From: Methanosaeta sp. PtaU1.Bin060
Lineage (GTDB): Archaea; Halobacteriota; Methanosarcinia; Methanotrichales; Methanotrichaceae
NCBI GenBank assembly: GCA_002067365.1
Contig: MVRK01000029.1
Span: 1-64,000, forward strand
Length of the DNA stretch: 64,000 nt
Direction: 5' to 3'
Part shown: in pieces, positions 42,576 to 50,289 of the stretch
Layout: each line of letters opens with the position of its first letter
Numbering within the stretch: position 1 is the first letter of the stretch
Notes under the pieces: generated by a model
Told to the model about the DNA's origin: nothing
The model's input: only the letters and a program-made list of their open reading frames with translations
The model's database searches: none
Program-made: the position numbers and the translations under genes

Positions 42576-43682
42576 GTGCTGAAAGAGCCTTCAGACCTAC
42601 GAACTGCTCATCTACTGAGATGGATCTGCCTAGCCGCAGGCTTGATTTTGCTGGCCAATCCGGGTTGCTCCTCCGAATATCCCTTTGGGACGAAAGTCCT
42701 GCAAGCAGACGCAGATGTCGGAAGACCGATTTATGGCATCTCTGCTGATGCATCAGTCGGTTATTGGGATACGGGAACGCCAGGATATGACGAAACAGAT
42801 CCCGTGTACCTGCACATATCTGCACAAGGCTGCAGTGCCACACGCTCCGGCGACATTCGCCTCACCTCTTTCGAGGGCCATCCCGCAGGTTCGAAGATAG
42901 AGCCCCAGGACGATGACTCGAATCAGCCATTGACGCCTATGGCGGCTACAATCAGATATCTTAACCTGCATGGCAGTCAGGCATACGATCTCGAAGATCC
43001 GGTCTACTTGCATCAGGGCGCTTGGAATTGTGTTGATGTTCAAGGGGCCGGAAGCGCGATGACATATGCAGATCAAGATCCCGATCCGCATCTCGACAAA
43101 GAGGCCTCTGCAAGTGATTTCGCTGAGCGGCTTCCTTACAGGGATCGCGGCATCTTCATCGCTGGGGCGAGATGCATCTCTTTCACAGATGGTTATAAAT
43201 TGCTCATTTCGGATCGGTTTATCGATGTTGCTCCAAAAGCTGCAGGCATGTGGCGGGGATTGATGGTCGAAGTGATTCATGGTCTGAAGGCCGATTATTA
43301 TCATGCGCTTGGCACCTGGTTCGTAAAAATATCGCCTGCCAAGATGAACTCGGAAGGTTCGGATAAATGGGCATATGATGGTGGTGTGGCTTTCTCAGCG
43401 ACAGAGCTCATCTGCACCAATGATATCAGATTGAGCAACTCTGGCGGATTGGCGGCTGGAACGAAGGTGGTGAACTTCGATCCAGATCAAAATAAGATTG
43501 TGGCATCTCAAGCCCTTGTGAGCTTCAGTGCAGAGAATACTGAGGCTGCAAGAATAGGGTACTTCGATGCAAACGGCGACGGCATATACGATTACCCCGA
43601 TGATGTTTATCTGAATTTCCCTGGAAGCGATACAAGCTCTGTAGCGGTCAATAACCTGCGGCTTTCGGGACCGATCCCATAG
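42576..43682 (+). CDS. Secreted protein with repeated modules and EF-hand-like loop
   Basis: 368 aa, GTG start. Signal peptide LAAGLILLANPGCSS (possible lipoprotein Cys). The body consists of modules with the pattern GTKV...WDTG...GYD..DPVYL...DIRLTSF, then YLNLHGSQAYDLEDPVYLH; near the C-terminus a loop DANGDGIYDYPDD resembles a calcium-binding EF-hand/dockerin loop. About 100 residues between modules two and three (from ADQDPDPHLDKEA to AFSATELI) are an insert absent from the paralogue at 43949. Likely surface-located; unknown role. Confidence 0.75.
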   Translation: MLKEPSDLRTAHLLRWICLAAGLILLANPGCSSEYPFGTKVLQADADVGRPIYGISADASVGYWDTGTPGYDETDPVYLHISAQGCSATRSGDIRLTSFEGHPAGSKIEPQDDDSNQPLTPMAATIRYLNLHGSQAYDLEDPVYLHQGAWNCVDVQGAGSAMTYADQDPDPHLDKEASASDFAERLPYRDRGIFIAGARCISFTDGYKLLISDRFIDVAPKAAGMWRGLMVEVIHGLKADYYHALGTWFVKISPAKMNSEGSDKWAYDGGVAFSATELICTNDIRLSNSGGLAAGTKVVNFDPDQNKIVASQALVSFSAENTEAARIGYFDANGDGIYDYPDDVYLNFPGSDTSSVAVNNLRLSGPIP

Positions 43683-43948
43683 GACATCTCTTGTATTTTG
43701 TGCCCCTCTCGCAGCCTTGCGCAGGCGGAGAGGGCCGACCAGGTTGCACATAATCGTCATCTCATCGCTTAATCCCTCTCTTATTTTTACAGGCGCATCG
43801 ACCTTGATATCTAATATTTGATTAAATTCTATATTAAATAAATCAAATTCGAAATACATCTCAGATAATATGTAATATATAAATTAAAAAAGTTACTTAT
43901 ACTATCATTGCCTTGCTAATCGTAATAATCTCTCGGAGTGGATTTGGT

Positions 43949-44659
43949 ATGATGACGCTCATGAAAACTGTATTGACAGCCGTCGGCCTGTTGTTCTTGC
44001 TCATGGGCCTCGCAGGCGCTTCAGAATATGCGTTCGGAACGAAGGTATTGCCTGGAGATAGCGATATCGGAAGACCTCTTTTTTCATTGCCAGCAGGAAC
44101 TACTGTCGCTTTCTGGGATACGGGTGTTGTGCCAGGATATGACGATTCAGATGTCGTTTACCTCGTGACCCCGCCGGTGGCATCACTTACTGTGAAGGCG
44201 AATGATGTGAGGCTTACGAGCTTTGGGATGCTTCAGCCAGGCTCAAAGGTGACGCCACTGGATAATGATATCGGCATGCCATTGACGCTGTTTCCATCAG
44301 GCTCCTCGATCTGTTACCTCGATCTATTTGGAAGCCAAGCTTATGATTTGGGAGACCCTGTTTATGTCCATCGTGGCTCAGCCTTTGTGACCCTCGTCAA
44401 TGACATCCGGCTGAATGTTACATCAGGCTTCGGATTGATGCCCGGCACGAAGCTCTGCGATTTTGAGCCGGACCTCAACAGAGTCATAAGAGCTGCATTG
44501 GTGCCCCTGCCGAAGGCTTCTGGCAGCAGCCTCGCGTTCTTTGATGTAAATGGCAATGGAGTGTACGATTATTGGGATGACGTCTACATGAATGTGCCTG
44601 CAGGAGCGCCGGGAGGCGCTGTCGCAGTGAATAATGTGAGGCTCTCCGGGCCGGTCTAG
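43949..44659 (+). CDS. Secreted paralogue of the upstream repeated-module protein
   Basis: 236 aa. Signal peptide (LTAVGLLFLLMGLAGA). Same modules as its neighbour: YAFGTKVLPGDSDIGRPLF, FWDTG, GYDDSDVVYL, NDVRLTSF, YLDLFGSQAYDLGDPVYVH, and the calcium-type loop DVNGNGVYDYWDD followed by VAVNNVRLSGPV. It looks like an uninterrupted version of the ancestral protein. GGAGTGGAT lies before ATG 43949. Tandem duplication of a surface protein is the simplest reading. Confidence 0.78.
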   Translation: MMTLMKTVLTAVGLLFLLMGLAGASEYAFGTKVLPGDSDIGRPLFSLPAGTTVAFWDTGVVPGYDDSDVVYLVTPPVASLTVKANDVRLTSFGMLQPGSKVTPLDNDIGMPLTLFPSGSSICYLDLFGSQAYDLGDPVYVHRGSAFVTLVNDIRLNVTSGFGLMPGTKLCDFEPDLNRVIRAALVPLPKASGSSLAFFDVNGNGVYDYWDDVYMNVPAGAPGGAVAVNNVRLSGPV

Positions 44660-44739
44660 ATCGAGGTGATTTCAGGGTCTGGCCTCTCTGGTGCAACGGA
44701 TCAAGCTCAATGCCATGCTTGAGGAGAGATTGCGCTCTT

Positions 44740-44748
44740 CCCCAAAGC
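44740..44748. repeat. Left 9-bp target-site duplication
   Basis: CCCCAAAGC directly abuts the left terminal inverted repeat (44749) and recurs exactly at 50246-50254 outside the right end. Confidence 0.8.
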
Positions 44749-44752
44749 GGCT

Positions 44753-44812
44753 TTGCACGTAAAATAGGGTTTTAGGCTGATTTTACGTGCAGACTTCGGG
44801 TTTTACGTGCAG
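44753..44812. repeat. Subterminal repeats, left end of transposon
   Basis: TTGCACGTAAAA at 44753-44764 (direct) and TTTTACGTGCAG at 44781-44792 and 44801-44812 (inverted, 20-base spacing). The last two overlap the transposase stop codon region. Such repeats are usual transposase-binding sites. 44755-44765 and 44780-44790 also form a perfect 11-bp stem that could stop transcription at the element border. Confidence 0.7.
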
Positions 44813-45997
44813 GAACTCAGGTTGTATCCCATTTTCGTACATCTCATGAATTACCACGGTCAAGTTGTACGCAATAATTTTAGCCAGTAGTTCATTTACT
44901 TGAGCAGTTGGATTCTTGGATTTCAGCGTCTCGCCAAACTTGCGCTTGATGGCTGCATTGGTTGCCTCGATGTTACTCCTCTTATGGTAGTGCTCCATGA
45001 ACTCATCACGGTTAAGCTGGAAGTAATGGTACATCTTGCCCCAAAGGGTTGACCCCTTCGCTTTTCCAGTGGCGTTTTTCTTGAAGGGGATGTATGCCTT
45101 CCCGCCAGTGTTTGCCACGTTTTGCAGGTTCATCCTTGATGAGTATGCCAGGTCAGCAGAGACTTCGTTGATGGTGAATCCTTGTGCCGTTTTCCTGACA
45201 AGAGGCCCGAACTGAGGCGAGTCGTTGCTATATGCGTCAGTGATTGCCACGGCAGCAACCACATTAGTTTTGACGCCTGCGCAAAGGTGAGCTTTTACCC
45301 ATTGATGCTCTTTCTTTTGTCCATGCTTTGCGCCGTTGTAGGCGCTGAATGTGGTCGTCCTAAATCCAGTTGAATCGACTGCGAAATCAACCTCGATTCC
45401 AGCGACAGGTAAAGCGGAGAGTGTGACTAACTCATGTAGAATGGGCGTTATCTCTGGATTCCTGAAGAGGATAGATGGCTGGTTGAAGTTGGGTGCGTGG
45501 CTGATCTGCCCTTTCTCAGTGGCATTCTGGAAGAGGCTATGGGCGCGCCTGCTCGATAGCTGCGAATAGACTTTCTGGATCGCGCAGAATGTAGACTCTT
45601 GGAGAGATAAGCGCGGTCTGCCCATCGTTTGCTCTGGTTCTGGTATGGCTTTAACCAAGTCTTTCAGCAGCTCGTCAAAGAGCTTGACTTCTGCCTTCTG
45701 CGCTGCGTTGTAGGCATCCCAGGCTTGTTTGTAGGTTAGATGGACTTTTTCAGTTACGGTTCCCTGTGGGGTGTCCTTCTCGATTTCCAGATAGTAACGT
45801 GTCGCTTGAATGTGTTTGCACTTGCCGCCGCGATAAACAAAATCAGGGCAGGTGCAAGTCATGCCGTTTGGCGTTGCTTTGACTTCATAGACGCCGTTTC
45901 CTGATTGGGATTTGACTTTGAATGAGTGATCATTAACTTTCTTGACGTTGCCTTGGTCTGCTATTGCTTTGCCCCGATCTTCTCTCATGTCTCGCAT
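44783..45997 (-). CDS. Transposase, IS4-like, with N-terminal SWIM zinc finger
   Basis: 404 aa. Residues about 30-75 are a SWIM finger (CTCPDFVYRGGKCKH: CxC...CxH). The C-terminal catalytic part has DSTGFRTTTFSAYNG (first Asp), a second Asp region in EVSADLAYSS, and the YHKRSNIEATNAAIK segment matching the Y-x2-R-x3-E-x6-K signature of the IS4 family. ATG 45997 fits a TATA box GTTATAAATA (46030-46021) as a leaderless start; the frame is open to 46054. The stop lies 34 bases inside the left end of the element. Confidence 0.88.
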   Translation of the reverse strand: MRDMREDRGKAIADQGNVKKVNDHSFKVKSQSGNGVYEVKATPNGMTCTCPDFVYRGGKCKHIQATRYYLEIEKDTPQGTVTEKVHLTYKQAWDAYNAAQKAEVKLFDELLKDLVKAIPEPEQTMGRPRLSLQESTFCAIQKVYSQLSSRRAHSLFQNATEKGQISHAPNFNQPSILFRNPEITPILHELVTLSALPVAGIEVDFAVDSTGFRTTTFSAYNGAKHGQKKEHQWVKAHLCAGVKTNVVAAVAITDAYSNDSPQFGPLVRKTAQGFTINEVSADLAYSSRMNLQNVANTGGKAYIPFKKNATGKAKGSTLWGKMYHYFQLNRDEFMEHYHKRSNIEATNAAIKRKFGETLKSKNPTAQVNELLAKIIAYNLTVVIHEMYENGIQPEFLHVKPEVCT

Positions 45998-46075
45998 ACT
46001 ACAGTATATACCATAGAAGGTATTTATAACTTGCGCATACTTTGGTATAAACAAAGTTATATACTATGAGTATGC
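45994..46075. promoter_or_regulatory. Divergent promoters with GCATACT repeats
   Basis: Between transposase and the AbrB-like gene: GCATACT at 45994-46000 and 46035-46041, and its inverse AGTATGC at 46069-46075. Each TATA box lies between copies: GTTATAAATA (minus, 46030-46021) for transposase and GTTATATACT (plus, about 46056-46065) for the small gene. This suggests one regulator, plausibly the AbrB-like protein itself, controls both directions. Confidence 0.55.
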
Positions 46076-46087
46076 AACGTATGAGGC

Positions 46088-46249
46088 ATGACCGGAAAAG
46101 TCACAGTCAAGATTTATGCGGTAAAGTCGCGACATACTATTAATCTGCCTAGCGATTTTGTGAGAGACAGCGCGTTTCCGTTTGAGGTAGGAGAGGAGCT
46201 AGTGGCAAGAATCGAGAATAGGAAAGTGATTATCGAGAAGAAGCAATGA
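46088..46249 (+). CDS. AbrB/SpoVT-like small DNA-binding protein
   Basis: 53 aa. The sequence VKSRHTINLPSDFVRDSAF then VGEELVARIENRKVIIEK follows the swapped-hairpin AbrB pattern (beta-strand, INLP turn, helix, G-E strand pair). It may repress the divergent transposase or act as an antitoxin-like regulator. ATG 46088 follows GAGG. Its last 20 bases overlap the end of the convergent specificity gene. It lies inside the transposon. Confidence 0.72.
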   Translation: MTGKVTVKIYAVKSRHTINLPSDFVRDSAFPFEVGEELVARIENRKVIIEKKQ

Positions 46250-47720
46250 CTCTATGCGAACTAGATACTATGAGATCTTCAAGTTTTAATATCGTTGCTT
46301 TCTCCCGCTTATACGCATCAGTATATTTCTTTATTGCTTCCAGCGCCGGATTACCAATTTCGTCTTGAATATATCGTGATGGCAGCGGGAATTTTACCAA
46401 AGAAAGCTGGTTATCGTCGATATGGACGACCACCGAACCATAGGTATATCTCTTTACCAACTCACTTCCATAACTGCTTGCCAAGAAGGTGTAGATATAA
46501 CCCGCATTTGATTCTTTGCTTGGAACAACTCGTAATATGTCCTCGCTTGCTGACCACCCATCAAAATGTGCGGGAGCTAGAACTGTATTTCCTATCGTTC
46601 CGCTACGTGTAATTAAAATCATGTTTTTATGAAGTACCAATTGTTCTTGAATTCGCTTGCCATGTAGAGTTTTTGAAATGTATTTTACTCGTTCAGGATC
46701 AAATTGAAGAATATCTCCTCCCGATAAGAACGGAATTCCATATTCGTCTTCAACAGGCACTCTTTTAAACCTGCCAGGTAATATTATTCTTTCACTAACT
46801 CTCTTGTCTCCCAATGTGGTCAATTCTACTGGCGCTGCCTTAAGCCGCTCAACGATTTTGTCAATAAGAGGAGCATGGAATGATGCATCAAGGCGATGTT
46901 CCCAGTTATTTATATTCAATGAAAATGATCTCAAATCAGAATCATCAGTAAGATATTTCACATACAAATCTTTTAGAGGTGGCAAATTCAAACGCTTATA
47001 TAATAAATCATTGGCACTCGCAAGCAGCTCATACGCCTCATCACGAAGCCTGAAAGCAGTTGCTATATTCTCATTTATTTCTTTTTTTATATTTAATGGT
47101 GGGTTTGGGATAAAAATCTCTGCGAGATGTCTTGGTTCAATATGCGTTACGACTGATCCATAATTATTCGTTGTAATAAGCTGTTTACCAATTTTTGTTT
47201 TCAAAAAAGCATAAACATATCCTACATCATCGCTATTGTGGCATTCAATTCTAATGAGGTCGTGTGAGAATATTCTGCCTTTCAAAATATTTGAAACGAC
47301 GCTACATAAACCAATAGTTCCAGAACAAGTAAATACAATTTGACCCTTCTTGAGTTCCAAAGACTCCACTAGATCTTTTGTCGGATTTGCAATGAAGCTC
47401 CTTGATCTAGGGATAAAATCGAGGATTTGAGATGCTGCATAAATTGGAACACCATCTTTGACAAAGATTTTTTTAAATTGATCTGAGCGAAAGTTATATG
47501 CACGTTCAGCAAAGCCACCATCTCCGAATAAGGGTATTTTCGGATATGGACAACCTGCAATTATCTGTCTTGCATTTCTGCCTTCAGCCGCATAAAAAGA
47601 TGCATCAAGACGTTTACCACGCCTAAATATTTCATTTAACTCAATTGATACATGATGCAAACCATCTTTCTGAAAAGACTCTAGGTCTAATTGAACAGTA
47701 TCTAATAATTGCTTCACCAT
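46230..47720 (-). CDS. hsdS: Type I-like restriction specificity (S) subunit
   Basis: 496 aa with two target-recognition domains, each with the paired motifs typical of HsdS: FTCSGTIGL and YGSVVTHIEPRHL in the first half, ITRSGTIGN and YGSVVVHIDDNQL in the second, joined by helical linkers. It sets the bipartite DNA target for the partner methylase-nuclease. The start overlaps the upstream gene by 7 bases (ATGGTGA), so translation is coupled. AT-rich. Confidence 0.92.
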   Translation of the reverse strand: MVKQLLDTVQLDLESFQKDGLHHVSIELNEIFRRGKRLDASFYAAEGRNARQIIAGCPYPKIPLFGDGGFAERAYNFRSDQFKKIFVKDGVPIYAASQILDFIPRSRSFIANPTKDLVESLELKKGQIVFTCSGTIGLCSVVSNILKGRIFSHDLIRIECHNSDDVGYVYAFLKTKIGKQLITTNNYGSVVTHIEPRHLAEIFIPNPPLNIKKEINENIATAFRLRDEAYELLASANDLLYKRLNLPPLKDLYVKYLTDDSDLRSFSLNINNWEHRLDASFHAPLIDKIVERLKAAPVELTTLGDKRVSERIILPGRFKRVPVEDEYGIPFLSGGDILQFDPERVKYISKTLHGKRIQEQLVLHKNMILITRSGTIGNTVLAPAHFDGWSASEDILRVVPSKESNAGYIYTFLASSYGSELVKRYTYGSVVVHIDDNQLSLVKFPLPSRYIQDEIGNPALEAIKKYTDAYKREKATILKLEDLIVSSSHRVIASSR

Positions 47721-49771
47721 TCAATCCCTTCGATCTTTTTCCATTGAAGAAAAGCGTCAGCTATTGCATCGGTTTGATCATCTATAAGTTTCTTCTTAGG
47801 AAGATTTGAATAAGTAATAGTTCCATCGGAGATTTGATCTATCAATAAGCCGTTCGTCTCAGGAACGAGAAGTTCGTTTCCTTCTTTATCACGCCGGAAG
47901 AGCGTATTGCCTCGTTTATCGTGACCTATTTTATCAGCAATAGAGAAAAATATATTATATATTTTCATTTTTCTAGTTTTAATTTCGCTGTCCAACTCTT
48001 TTTGAGTCTTTTTTTGCAGGAACAGCACTGAAGTCTGAGTGCCATTATGAGGTTGGAAAGTGTCTGGATGTAGGTCAACACAAGCCACGACCCTATTGTA
48101 CTGGATTATCCATTCACGAACAGAAGCATATCCCATTCCAGGGGCGCTCAATATACCTCTAGGAAGCACAATCGCCATGTGCCCACCGGGTTTTAAGAAT
48201 TGCCAGCATCTTTCCACAAAAAGAACCTCTGGTGCTCTTGACGATACCAAATTCTCAGTTTTGTAGAGTGCCCCATCTTCGGTCTCGCGCCAAGTATGAC
48301 CCAAATCGTATTGTTCCAGGATAGTGGAGTCTTTGATTGGCAATTTCGTCCCGAAGGGCGGATTTGTGACGACGACATCAAAAAGAGCTATGTCTATCGC
48401 CTTCCTAATCGATCCTTCTGGCAAATCGAATAATTTACACAAGCCATCTTTAAGTTCTTTTGACCATTCATGTGGCGGAGCCAAAGAATCCGTTTGAATG
48501 ATATTTCCACTGCCGTCATTATTCATTACCATATTCATTTTAGTGGCTTTAACCAAATCGGGATTTATATCAAACCCAAAGAACTGCCTTCGCGCTATTT
48601 CTTTTATTCGTTCTCGAACATTTTCATGTTGCTGCCCCGTCCAATCAGTTCGAGGCTTTCCTGTTGAAGTCTCCATTTCATTTTGCAGGCGAGAAATCGC
48701 GTTATTCATCGCAATTACTAGGAATCCTCCTGTTCCACATGCGGGATCTAATACACTGGAGTCTATACCAATATCCAACATCTTTATTGCCATTTTAACG
48801 ATATTCCTCGGCGTGAAGAATTCGCCACGATCCCCTCTCAGGTTTGCCCCTACCAATTCTTCATAGGCTTTTCCTTTTACATCAATATAGGTATCTAAGA
48901 AGCTATATTTTTGTAGTTCACTAACTACATAGGCGAGGCTACGTGGTTTTAGTTGGATTTCATCAGTTTTGTTGAATATGGTGGGATATCGTTGCTTGAC
49001 TTTGCCAAAGATTTTAGCTATGCGCTTTTGTACTGTAAGTTGTCCATCGGGCGAGGAGCGTTCACGACTACTGGCGAAAAATTCTAATGGATATGGTATA
49101 TTGCGTTCGTCTAGGATCTTGCAGAAGATGACTTTTAGCAATTCGAAGAAAGCGGGTTGCTTTTGCATGCCATCCGTTACGTAGATTTGATCATGACATG
49201 CCTTGAATGCAAAAAGTAGGTTGTCTTCGGTCGCAAGCTTTAATGTAGATCGATCGGGCCTATCTAACTCCTCGATAGAACCATCTCTTGATGGTATATC
49301 GTTTGGTTCATCCCACACCATACGCCCATCAGCGGATTTAACTTTACGGAAAACATGTTTTGCTTTCCCGTTTGTCCACATTCCCCACTCGCAATTGAGA
49401 CATGAAGACATATAGGACTTAAGTTGTTCTATGCCCTCCTTTTTATTCATAGGATCGGTTTTTTCGTTTTTACATTCTATTATAATCTTTATGTTTTCCT
49501 GGATATTCTTCAATCCAGCGGGAAAAACGACAACATCCGCTCTTTTCCTCCCTGATCCCAATTTTAGCGAGAACTCAATTGAAATTTGCTCTCGTTTATA
49601 CTTGTGTTCAATTACTAAACGCTTTTCTATATTTTGTCGGATATATTCTTCGGGCGTATCCTTGCGAAATTTGCCATCGATATAATCAGAAATATAGCCA
49701 TCAGGAATAACAATGGCTTCGAGAGAGGGTGGAATCCCATCTGCATTTTTAGGTGATATTTCCTTGTTCAT
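47714..49771 (-). CDS. hsdM: N6-adenine methylase fused to N-terminal PD-(D/E)xK nuclease domain
   Basis: 685 aa from ATG 49771 (ATG 49789 also in frame). Residues about 40-135 form an HsdR-N-like nuclease: Asp79 in RADVVVF, Glu99 and Lys101 in IIIECKNE, then the Gln-containing helix GIEQLKSYM. From about 320 an N6 adenine methylase: DPACGTGGFL (SAM site), FFGFDINPD and the catalytic NPPFG. A separate HsdR translocase is absent from the element. This nuclease-methylase plus S layout is that of BcgI-type (IIB/IIG) enzymes. It may cut on its own with the S subunit. Confidence 0.9.
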   Translation of the reverse strand: MNKEISPKNADGIPPSLEAIVIPDGYISDYIDGKFRKDTPEEYIRQNIEKRLVIEHKYKREQISIEFSLKLGSGRKRADVVVFPAGLKNIQENIKIIIECKNEKTDPMNKKEGIEQLKSYMSSCLNCEWGMWTNGKAKHVFRKVKSADGRMVWDEPNDIPSRDGSIEELDRPDRSTLKLATEDNLLFAFKACHDQIYVTDGMQKQPAFFELLKVIFCKILDERNIPYPLEFFASSRERSSPDGQLTVQKRIAKIFGKVKQRYPTIFNKTDEIQLKPRSLAYVVSELQKYSFLDTYIDVKGKAYEELVGANLRGDRGEFFTPRNIVKMAIKMLDIGIDSSVLDPACGTGGFLVIAMNNAISRLQNEMETSTGKPRTDWTGQQHENVRERIKEIARRQFFGFDINPDLVKATKMNMVMNNDGSGNIIQTDSLAPPHEWSKELKDGLCKLFDLPEGSIRKAIDIALFDVVVTNPPFGTKLPIKDSTILEQYDLGHTWRETEDGALYKTENLVSSRAPEVLFVERCWQFLKPGGHMAIVLPRGILSAPGMGYASVREWIIQYNRVVACVDLHPDTFQPHNGTQTSVLFLQKKTQKELDSEIKTRKMKIYNIFFSIADKIGHDKRGNTLFRRDKEGNELLVPETNGLLIDQISDGTITYSNLPKKKLIDDQTDAIADAFLQWKKIEGIEW

Positions 49772-49772
49772 C

Positions 49773-49946
49773 TCAATCGCTTTCCCCATAATGCTCTTTC
49801 AGCAAGGATAATATCGCGTCATCATAAGTTATTTTGGGACTCTCTTTCTCCGTCACTAAATCCACTTTATATCGCTCCAGTCGTCTATAGGTGTCCATTT
49901 TAAGGGCAATATTTCTTTTCGTATTGGCGTCATCATGTGTCCCCAA
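49773..49946 (-). CDS. Small ribbon-helix-helix-like protein
   Basis: 57 aa from TTG 49946, which has GGGGTG about 8 bases upstream. It reads KRNIALKMDTYRRLERYKVDL then SPKITYDDAILSLLKEHYG, the strand-helix-helix pattern of small antitoxin-type regulators. The TGA is separated from the methylase ATG (49771) by one base, so it is probably the first gene of the restriction-modification operon and could be its controller. The start codon choice is uncertain. Confidence 0.5.
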   Translation of the reverse strand: MGTHDDANTKRNIALKMDTYRRLERYKVDLVTEKESPKITYDDAILSLLKEHYGESD

Positions 49947-50191
49947 GCGTTGTACACCCCGATGTTAATTATTGTGCATTCATCATATTTAATGTTTTTC
50001 ATACATTGTCGATATCAAATATATCAAATACGTAAAATATATTAAATATTTCTAGCACATCAAATGTAAGAAATACATTATATATGCCAGTTACATAAGT
50101 TGGCATACGATACTACTAATTTAAATTTATTTTAAAGTTTGATCTAAGTTATTATCAAACTATATAACCAATTCACTGATACTATCCGTCA

Positions 50192-50241
50192 CTTTATTTG
50201 CAGGCGCTCCACTTAATTTGCAAGAGCGACTTTACATGCAA
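50192..50241. repeat. Subterminal repeats, right end of transposon
   Basis: CTTTATTTGCAG (50192-50203), CTTAATTTGCAA (50212-50223) and CTTTACATGCAA (50230-50241), spaced 20 and 18 bases: inverted relatives of the left-end motif TTGCACGTAAAA. Likely transposase-binding sites. Confidence 0.65.
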
Positions 50242-50245
50242 AGCC

Positions 50246-50254
50246 CCCCAAAGC
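50246..50254. repeat. Right 9-bp target-site duplication
   Basis: CCCCAAAGC follows the right terminal repeat without a gap and matches 44740-44748 exactly. Confidence 0.8.
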
Positions 50255-50289
50255 CTTAAAGAGCCCGGACCCTCCTATCCTTTTCGACC

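Larger units (their letters stand above)
44749..50245. mobile_element. IS4-like transposon carrying a restriction-modification operon (5497 bp)
   Basis: Ends: left GGCTTTGCACGTAAA (44749-44763), right TTTACATGCAAAGCC (50231-50245), inverted copies with one mismatch in 15. Flanks: exact 9-bp direct repeats CCCCAAAGC. Inside: transposase (44783-45997, minus), AbrB-like gene (46088-46249, plus), specificity subunit, nuclease-methylase and a ribbon-helix-helix-like small gene (all minus). The reconstructed empty site is a small stem-loop GCTCTT...AAGAGC. A 9-bp duplication fits the IS4 family. The element separates a secreted-protein gene from thrC. Confidence 0.78.
49947..50289. other. Promoter region of the restriction operon and right transposon end
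   Basis: AT-rich with no gene. It holds the restriction-operon promoter area (near-repeats of ATATCAAATAC around 50007-50025), a short palindrome ATGCCA...TGGCAT (50084-50106) with GTTACATAAG inside it, three direct subterminal repeats (50192-50241), the right terminal repeat to 50245 and the duplicated target (50246-50254). Only 35 bases then remain before thrC. Confidence 0.5.

Noticed and set aside
45994-46250. Right end of the insertion sequence just behind the transposase start
   Set aside because: I looked for an inverse of GGCTTTGCACGTAAA here and found none. The only matching end with a flanking 9-bp duplication is at 50231-50254.
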